From the NCBI GenBank assembly GCA_016875695.1, contig VGPB01000051.1, positions 1 to 10,921 on the forward strand: a stretch of 10,921 bases of DNA, written 5' to 3'. The notes beneath the pieces were generated by a model, which was given only the letters and a program-made list of their open reading frames with translations, was not told where the DNA came from and made no database searches. How positions within the stretch are numbered: the stretch's first letter is position 1; each line of letters opens with the position of its first letter. A program made the position numbers and the translations under genes. Below, one piece after another: positions 6,330 to 10,921 of this stretch. Source of the stretch: Chloroflexota bacterium (GTDB lineage: Bacteria; Chloroflexota; Dehalococcoidia; UBA2979).

Positions 6330-6642
6330 CGCTGAGGCGAGGGGTAACCGGCAGGAACGTCAGCGCCTCGAAATCCCGCTCGGTAAACCCGAGTATCAGC
6401 AGGTTTAGCAAGTGAGTATTGCCACAGGTCGAGCACGTGAGCGGGACGGTCGGCAACACTCTGCCGCCGAGCGTCACATAGTCGGGTGCGTTTGACAGCG
6501 GCAATCCAACATAGCCAGCGCTGAGCGATCAGTTGGTGTGGCGACACAACAAGCACACCAAGCGGTCCTCTTCGATGCTCGACACCTTGTCCTCGATCGC
6601 CGCCTTCAAGCGGCTGATGATGTTCTTCTCTTGATCGGCCAT
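6319..6642 (-). pseudogene. Small zinc-ribbon protein interrupted by an in-frame TGA
   Basis: Read from ATG 6642 in one frame, this is a 107-codon gene with a TGA at codon 38 (6529-6531) and a TAG end at 6319. Before the TGA are M-A-D-Q-E-K, a short amphipathic helix and the first knuckle C-L-L-C (Cys30/33). After it, in the same frame, come L-P-L-S-N-A-P-D-Y-V and the second knuckle V-P-L-T-C-S-T-C-G-N-T-H (Cys70/73). The pieces form one zinc ribbon. I recall a family of small bacterial proteins in which Trp follows the first knuckle and V-x-C-x-x-C-G-x-x-x-x is the second, so the TGA most simply replaces TGG. As it stands, translation yields a 37-residue peptide, unless the stop is read through or a TTG at 6504 restarts translation. 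It overlaps the 2TM gene by 11 nt and shares its lower GC. The upstream ATG has no clear SD; FmdB ends 43 nt before it. Sequencing error is possible. Confidence 0.6.
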
Positions 6643-6685
6643 TCAGCGGTCGCCGTTCTGTCGCTCGCTGCGGATCGCATCTCGC

Positions 6686-6934
6686 CTAGAAGTCGTCGTC
6701 CCAGTCGTCGTCGCCGTGGCTGTGACCGTGCTCGTCGCCGCCGAGGTCGAGCTCGTCGCCTCCGCTCGCGGGGGTGGCGGTGCTCGAGCGGCCGACGGCG
6801 AACATCGAGAGCCGCCGGTAGGTGCGCTTCGATTTGCACTGCGGGCACGCGACCGGCTTGTCGAGGTCGGCGATGCGGCGGATGAGCTCGAAGTCGGCGC
6901 CGCACTTGCGGCAGCGGTACTCGTACTGCGGCAT
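6686..6934 (-). CDS. FmdB-family zinc-ribbon regulatory-type protein
   Basis: An 82-residue cytoplasmic protein beginning M-P-Q-Y-E-Y-R-C-R-K-C-G, the hallmark of the FmdB/CxxC_CxxC_SSSS family (TIGR02605). Cys8/11 and Cys30/33 form one zinc ribbon. The remainder is a low-complexity tail rich in Gly/Ser then Asp/His (about 60-82, D-E-H-G-H-S-H-G then D-D-D-W-D-D-D-F), which could bind metal. The family was named after a putative regulator of formamidase genes in Methylophilus, but its molecular role is unknown. ATG 6934 is fixed by GGAGGG 3 nt upstream (GGAGG core 5 nt away) and by the typical family N-terminus; a 32-residue longer ORF upstream is not family-like. A TAGACT box at 6957-6962 may drive it. 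It lies downstream of rpoD across a 292-nt gap, so it probably has its own promoter. Confidence 0.9.
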   Translation of the reverse strand: MPQYEYRCRKCGADFELIRRIADLDKPVACPQCKSKRTYRRLSMFAVGRSSTATPASGGDELDLGGDEHGHSHGDDDWDDDF

Positions 6935-6956
6935 GACCCCTCCGTTCAGCCGCAAG

Positions 6957-6962
6957 AGTCTA
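6957..6962 (-). promoter_or_regulatory. Candidate -10 box (TAGACT) for the FmdB-family gene
   Basis: On the minus strand TAGACT stands 22 nt before ATG 6934, giving a short leader of about 16 nt that just contains the GGAGGG SD. No -35 is apparent. It is the same hexamer as the one ahead of the thioredoxin-like gene. Confidence 0.35.
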
Positions 6963-7041
6963 GCGCGCTGCGACGAGATGCGGCGGACGCAGTCTCGAAT
7001 CTGGTGACGGCCCTTCGGGCGGGGCCCCACGCCCTTCTCCT

Positions 7042-7062
7042 GCGAGGGGCTGCGCCCCTCGC
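7042..7062. terminator. Strong hairpin in the rpoD-fmdB intergenic gap
   Basis: GCGAGGGGC (7042-7050) and GCCCCTCGC (7054-7062) pair perfectly over 9 bp around a 3-nt loop. It lies within the 292-nt stretch 6935-7226 between fmdB and rpoD, 165 nt past the rpoD stop on the minus strand. That stretch holds no ORF I can support. It also contains a small GCCC-TTC-GGGC hairpin (7010-7020) and an imperfect stem (7190-7198 with 7206-7214) close to the rpoD stop. No T-tract follows. Likely the rpoD operon terminator region, unproven. Confidence 0.45.
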
Positions 7063-7226
7063 GCTCCGGGAACGGCCCGTGCGTGCCAAGAGCGGAGCGA
7101 CGCGGTGACAGCCGCCGCCTCAGCCGCGTGGTCCGGGACGCCGCCGACGGCGCCCACGGGTCTGCTACTCAGCGGCGCCGCACAAGCCCGCTGCGCGGTC
7201 CGGAGCCGCGCGGCAAGCGGCTGAGC

Positions 7227-8744
7227 TCAGTCGAGGTAGTCCTTCAGTTTCTTCGCGCGGGTTGGGTGGCGCAGCTTGCGCAGCGCCTTCGCCTCGATCT
7301 GGCGGATGCGCTCACGCGTCACGCTGAACTCGCGGCCGACCTCCTCGAGTGTGCGCGAGCGGCCGTCCTCGAGCCCGAAGCGCAGCTCCAGCACCTTGCG
7401 CTCGCGCGGCGTGAGGGAGGACAGCACATCCATCACCTGCTCCTTGAGCAGCTGGTGCGACGCGGCGTCGGCCGGTGCGGGCGCCGACTCGTCGGGCAGG
7501 AAGTCGCCGAGGTGGGAGTCCTCCTCCTCGCCGATCGGCGTCTCCAGCGAGACGGGCTCCTGCGAGACCTTCATGATCTCGCGCACGCGCTCCGGCGGCA
7601 GCTCGAGCTCGCGACCGATCTCCTCGGAGGTCGGCTCGCGGCCGTACTCCTGCACGAGGCGGCGCGAGATGCGCACAAGCTTGTTGATCGTCTCGACCAT
7701 GTGCACGGGGATGCGGATCGTGCGCGCCTGGTCGGCGATCGCGCGCGTGATCGCCTGGCGGATCCACCACGTCGCGTACGTCGAGAACTTGAAGCCCTTG
7801 CGGTAGTCGAACTTCTCGACGGCGCGAATCAGGCCGATGTTGCCCTCTTGCACGAGGTCGAGCAGCGACATGCCGCGGCCGATGTACTTCTTGGCGACGG
7901 AGACGACTAGGCGCAGGTTCGCCTCAGTGAGCTGGCGCTCGGCGCGCTCGCCGTCGTAGGCGATCTTCTCGAAGTAGTAGCGGATGGCGCCGCCGTGCTC
8001 GCGCTCGAGCTTCTGCGCGAGACCCTTCGGCGTGGGGAAGACCTTGGCCTCGCCGCTGGCGATCTCGGCGGCCCAGCGCACCTGCTCCGGGCGTATGATG
8101 TGCGTGATGATGGAGAGGCGGAACAGCGCGGCCTGCGCGCGGTCCGCGTCCCACTTCATGGCGTCCATCAGCGCAACGTGCGCGGCCTCGTCCAGCTCGC
8201 GGTCGATCGTCGAGCGGAAGAGCGGGTCGACGATGCGCTCGGAGACCGACTGGCGCGGCAGGTCGAGGTGGCGGCTGACGGCGGCGTAGACCTGGCGCTC
8301 GCCGTGGAACTGGTCGAAGAGCGCGCACAGCACCTCGGCGTACGTGGGCTCCTGGCCATGCTCGTTGCGCCACTCCCCGCGGATCGCATTGACGTGGATC
8401 CACTCCTCCATCGCGCGGGCGAGGCGCTTCTCGTCCTCGGCGGTGAGCAGCGGCACCTTGCCGATCTCGCGCAGGTACATGCGCACCGGGTCGTCGATGC
8501 CGACGGCCTCGTCGACGATGCGGCGCGCGGCCTCGACGACGGCGCCGGCGCCGCGGTCGATGTCGTTGTCAATGCGCACCGTGATGCCGTTCTCGGACAG
8601 CTGGGAGACGATCGACGAGAGCCGATTGCGGCTGCCCTCGGCCTCCGGGATGGCGGCGAGCACCTCGGCGGCGGACACCTGGCCTGAGCGGCGCCCCTTC
8701 GCGAGCAGCGCCTCCATGCCGGCCTCTTCGAACGTCTGGGTCAT
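7227..8744 (-). CDS. rpoD: RNA polymerase primary sigma factor RpoD (sigma-70)
   Basis: A 505-residue housekeeping sigma factor that directs RNA polymerase to promoters. Region 1.1-like sequence occupies 1-80. Region 1.2 is D-P-V-R-M-Y-L-R-E-I-G (85-95). Regions 2.1-2.4 run from A-N-L-R-L-V-V-S-V-A-K-K-Y (275-287) through D-L-V-Q-E-G-N-I-G-L (296-305) and F-S-T-Y-A-T-W-W-I-R-Q-A-I (320-332). Region 3 is at about 350-430. Region 4 ends with the HTH T-L-E-E-V-G-R-E-F-S-V-T-R-E-R-I-R-Q-I-E (465-484). About 150 residues (114-265) separate regions 1.2 and 2.1, a nonconserved insertion that as I recall is typical of Chloroflexota RpoD. The start is certain: GGAGGT sits 4 nt before ATG 8744. That ATG overlaps the dnaG TGA (ATGA), so the two genes are translationally coupled. 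A TATAAG box inside dnaG (8838-8843) could add independent transcription. Confidence 0.97.
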   Translation of the reverse strand: MTQTFEEAGMEALLAKGRRSGQVSAAEVLAAIPEAEGSRNRLSSIVSQLSENGITVRIDNDIDRGAGAVVEAARRIVDEAVGIDDPVRMYLREIGKVPLLTAEDEKRLARAMEEWIHVNAIRGEWRNEHGQEPTYAEVLCALFDQFHGERQVYAAVSRHLDLPRQSVSERIVDPLFRSTIDRELDEAAHVALMDAMKWDADRAQAALFRLSIITHIIRPEQVRWAAEIASGEAKVFPTPKGLAQKLEREHGGAIRYYFEKIAYDGERAERQLTEANLRLVVSVAKKYIGRGMSLLDLVQEGNIGLIRAVEKFDYRKGFKFSTYATWWIRQAITRAIADQARTIRIPVHMVETINKLVRISRRLVQEYGREPTSEEIGRELELPPERVREIMKVSQEPVSLETPIGEEEDSHLGDFLPDESAPAPADAASHQLLKEQVMDVLSSLTPRERKVLELRFGLEDGRSRTLEEVGREFSVTRERIRQIEAKALRKLRHPTRAKKLKDYLD

Positions 8745-10825
8745 TCGTACCTCCGCTGGGTGGCCGCTGCCCCTGCTCCCTGCTCGGCCGGGGGCCGGTC
8801 GAGTGGGGAGGCGTCTGCACGGGCGGGGTCGGCGCTCCTTATATCGAACTGCTCGTTATGGTCTGCCGCACTGTGTTCTGGCGTGCCGGGGCCTGGCGCG
8901 CTGCGCGCCAGCGTGCGCTGCCGCTGCGTGAGCTCGGCGAACTCGTCCGCGAGGCGGGCCGTATCGTTCAACGCGTCTCGTTGTGGCTCGGTTGCCTCGG
9001 TAGGAGGGCGCGCTGCCCGCGCCGCGGCGCGTGCGGCGAACTCGAGCACCGGCTCGCCGCGGTGGCGCGCGCCGTGCACCTCTTCGGCCTGGGTCAGCGC
9101 GACGGGCCGCACGCGCGACTGCGCGCGCCTGAGGCGCAGCTGCATCGCGATCTGCGTGATGCCACTCTCGACCTGTCGCGCGTCCCACGCCTGCGGGTCC
9201 CAGGTGCCGGCCGCCCACGCGCGCACCGCGGCGTCGCGCTCCAGCAGCTCGTTGTCGAGCTCGTCGCGGCGTGCCTCATACTCCTCGCCGAGGCTGCACC
9301 AGGCGTCGAACAGGCGGCGGTTCGTGGTGTCCTCGAACACGTCGGCCGGCAGCGCGCGGCCCGCGGGGAGGGCGTCCGGATGCAGCAGGATAAGCAGCAG
9401 CAGCTGCGTCTCGCCGTCCGGGACGGCCGGCGCGCCGCGGGCCGCGCGCGCGGCGGCGGGCGCCACGACGGGCGCGGGCCGGGTGGGGCGTCCGCCGCGG
9501 GCGAGCAGCGCGAGCACCGTCTGCTCGTTGACCTGGCCGAGCCGCGCGAGACGACTGACATAATTCGCGCGCAGCACCGGGTCGGATGTCGCCGCGACCG
9601 TCGGCGCCAGTAGCTCGACGGCGCGTGAGCGCGAACGCGGGTCGCCCTCCACGATCGTGCTCGCGGCGGCGTTGAACAGGTGCTCGGCGACTGGCCGGGC
9701 GGCATCGAGCAGCGCGCGCAGGCGATCCGGCTCGGCGCGCGCGAGCGAGTCCGGGTCCTCGCCGGCGGGGAGCGCGACGACGCGGATGTCGGCGCGCAGC
9801 ACGTCCTGGTAGGAGATGAGCCCGCGCCAGTCGATGGTCGGCGTCGCGCCCGTGGGCGCGGCGCCCGAGGCGACCTCGACGCCGCGCAGCGCGGCCGCCG
9901 AGCCCGCGCTGTCGGCGTCGAGCATCAGCACGATGTTCGCGGTGTAGCGCTGCGCGAGCGCCATCTGCTTCTCGGTGATCGACGTGCCCATGGAGGCGAC
10001 GACGTTCGGGATGCCAGCCTGGTGACAGCCGATCACGTCCATGTAGCCCTCGACGACGACGAGGCGATCGGCGCGCCGCGCGGCGGGCCCCGCGCGGTCC
10101 AGGCCGTAAAGCGTGCCGCTCTTGTCGAAGAGCAGCGTCTGCGCTGTGTTCAGGTATTTCGGCTCTTGGTCGGCGCGCAGCGCGCGCGCGCCGAAGCCGA
10201 CGAGGCGGCCGCGCGCGTCACGCGTTGGGAAGATGAGTCGGTCGCGGAAGCGGTCGTACGCGCCGCGATCGCTCGGCGAGGCGAGCCCGGCGGCGACGAG
10301 GTCACCCTCGGTGAAGCCGCGCGCGAGCAGGTAGTCGGAGAGCGCTCGCCACTCATCGGGCGCGTAGCCGAGCTGCCACGCGTCGAGCGCGGCCGTGTCG
10401 AGCCCGCGCTGCTCGGCGTACGCGAGCGCGGCGGCACCGGACGGGCCGCGCAGCGCCGCCTGGTAGAAGAGCGCGGCTGCCTCGTTGGCGCGCAACAGGC
10501 GCTCGTGCTCCTCGCGCGCGCGCTGCTCGCGCTGCGTCGGCGGGCGCAGTTCGACGCCGGCGCGCTCGGCGCAGCGCCGGAGCGCCTCGCGGAAGTCCAG
10601 GCCCTCGATGCGGCGCATGAACTCGATCACGTCGCCGCCGGTGGCGCAGGCGCCGAAGCAGTGCCAGGTGCGGCGCTCCGGGTCGACGATGAAGGAGGGC
10701 GTGCGCTCGCTGTGGAAGGGGCAGGGCGCCTTGAACGAGCGCCCGCTGCGCGCCAGCGCAGGCACGTAGCCTCGAACCGTCTCGACGATGTCTAGCGCCG
10801 CTTTCACGTCGTCGATGCTGCTCAC
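8741..10825 (-). CDS. dnaG: DNA primase DnaG
   Basis: A 694-residue primase that makes RNA primers at the replication fork. Residues 35-60 form the CHC2 zinc finger (C-P-F-H at 35-38, C-F-G-A-C at 56-60; the second pair is spaced x3 rather than x2). The RNA-polymerase core includes R-L-I-F-P-T-R-D (196-203) and K-Y-L-N-T (223-227). The TOPRIM domain has V-V-E-G-Y-M-D-V (257-264, Glu259) and the acidic pair D-A-D (303-305). About 25 extra residues follow TOPRIM (about 320-346) before D-I-R-V-V-A-L-P-A-G-E-D-P-D (346-359). The helicase-binding C-terminal domain spans about 470-600. A polar, probably disordered tail (about 636-694) extends past it. The start is GTG 10825, giving the family-like S-S-I-D-D-V-K-A-A-L-D-I-V; only a weak AAGAG SD precedes it. 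It ends in ATGA shared with rpoD, and the rpoD SD is made by its last codons. A 33-nt gap separates it from the upstream gene, so it is probably operonic. Confidence 0.96.
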   Translation of the reverse strand: MSSIDDVKAALDIVETVRGYVPALARSGRSFKAPCPFHSERTPSFIVDPERRTWHCFGACATGGDVIEFMRRIEGLDFREALRRCAERAGVELRPPTQREQRAREEHERLLRANEAAALFYQAALRGPSGAAALAYAEQRGLDTAALDAWQLGYAPDEWRALSDYLLARGFTEGDLVAAGLASPSDRGAYDRFRDRLIFPTRDARGRLVGFGARALRADQEPKYLNTAQTLLFDKSGTLYGLDRAGPAARRADRLVVVEGYMDVIGCHQAGIPNVVASMGTSITEKQMALAQRYTANIVLMLDADSAGSAAALRGVEVASGAAPTGATPTIDWRGLISYQDVLRADIRVVALPAGEDPDSLARAEPDRLRALLDAARPVAEHLFNAAASTIVEGDPRSRSRAVELLAPTVAATSDPVLRANYVSRLARLGQVNEQTVLALLARGGRPTRPAPVVAPAAARAARGAPAVPDGETQLLLLILLHPDALPAGRALPADVFEDTTNRRLFDAWCSLGEEYEARRDELDNELLERDAAVRAWAAGTWDPQAWDARQVESGITQIAMQLRLRRAQSRVRPVALTQAEEVHGARHRGEPVLEFAARAAARAARPPTEATEPQRDALNDTARLADEFAELTQRQRTLARSAPGPGTPEHSAADHNEQFDIRSADPARADASPLDRPPAEQGAGAAATQRRYE
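8838..8843 (-). promoter_or_regulatory. Possible internal -10 box (TATAAG) for rpoD within dnaG
   Basis: On the minus strand TATAAG lies about 94 nt before the rpoD ATG, in a locally AT-richer patch (8838-8875) of the dnaG tail. A start near 8831 would give a leader of roughly 87 nt. No -35 hexamer matches. E. coli also has a promoter inside dnaG that drives rpoD, which makes the idea reasonable but not proven. Confidence 0.35.
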
Positions 10826-10858
10826 TGCTCTTACTAAGACACCGCAGCACGGAAAGCG

Positions 10859-10921
10859 TTACGCGCCGCCGGTCGCGGGCGGCGGCGGCACGCGCGCCGC
10901 GATGCGGGCCGCGAGCACGCG
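10859..10921 (-). CDS. C-terminus of an unidentified gene upstream of dnaG (partial)
   Basis: A minus-strand frame open to the right edge ends at TAA 10859-10861 and gives a 20-residue tail, R-V-L-A-A-R-I-A-A-R-V then P-P-P-P-A-T-G-G-A. The stop lies 33 nt before the dnaG GTG, a normal operon spacing. The R-V-x-x-A-R-x-A-A pattern is faintly like the end of pyruvate phosphate dikinase, but the fragment is too short to identify. The frame being real is inferred from position only. Confidence 0.4.
   Translation of the reverse strand, partial: RVLAARIAARVPPPPATGGA

Noticed and set aside
6529..6531. Selenocysteine at the in-frame TGA
   Set aside because: No hairpin resembling a bacterial SECIS is seen just after the TGA. 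The position is expected to be Trp rather than Cys, and both zinc knuckles already have their Cys pairs.
6263..6556. 97-codon minus-strand ORF overlapping the zinc-ribbon and 2TM genes
   Set aside because: It is in a different frame from the two overlapping genes, and its product lacks the CxxC/CxxC arrangement that the chosen frame shows on both sides of the TGA.
6935..7226. Possible tRNA or small RNA gene in the rpoD-fmdB gap
   Set aside because: Hairpins are present, but no cloverleaf, T-loop motif or recognisable RNA family pattern could be found by eye.
1..10921. Mobile element or defence system
   Set aside because: No transposase, integrase, nuclease, toxin-antitoxin or phage genes, and no terminal inverted repeats were found. 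The only foreign-looking segment is the lower-GC pair at 5949-6642.

Overview
This is a GC-rich (about 70%) window of ordinary bacterial chromosome. The best guess for the source is a high-GC member of Chloroflexota (Dehalococcoidia or Thermomicrobia-like). Three things suggest this: the dnaG-rpoD gene pair; a roughly 150-residue block between sigma regions 1.2 and 2.1 of RpoD; and an extra segment after the TOPRIM acidic pair of DnaG. From memory the last two look like Chloroflexota versions. This placement is inference; no rRNA gene is present to confirm it. TGA is used as a normal stop and TGG as Trp, so the standard bacterial code applies.

Left part (1-3570): the tail of a DRTGG-domain, BioD/Pta-N-like protein converges on a complete UvrD/PcrA helicase. 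A very strong 18-bp hairpin lies between the two 3' ends. The helicase is divergent from a small membrane protein that has two TM segments and a double zinc ribbon. Middle (3571-5936): a thioredoxin-fold protein with a single-Cys WCPD site is divergent from a DUF1461/Lit-like membrane protein. The latter appears to be transcribed leaderless from a TATACT box. An alpha/beta hydrolase overlaps its stop codon by 4 nt and carries a frameshift in a G6 run.

Island (5949-6642): a distinctly lower-GC stretch (about 52-58% in the lines counted) holds two overlapping minus-strand genes. One is a small zinc-ribbon protein interrupted by an in-frame TGA exactly between its two CxxC knuckles. The other is a two-TM protein of unknown function.

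Right part (6686-10921), all on the minus strand: an FmdB-type zinc-ribbon protein, the primary sigma factor RpoD, DNA primase DnaG, and the last 20 codons of an unidentified upstream gene. dnaG and rpoD overlap by 4 nt (ATGA), and the rpoD Shine-Dalgarno sequence lies inside the last dnaG codons. This is the core of a macromolecular-synthesis operon.

I see no CRISPR array, transposase, integrase, tRNA or rRNA. The least ordinary items are the TGA-interrupted zinc-ribbon/2TM pair, the homopolymer frameshift, the apparent leaderless promoter, and the T-tract-free hairpins between converging genes. I did not find a convincing new multi-gene system.
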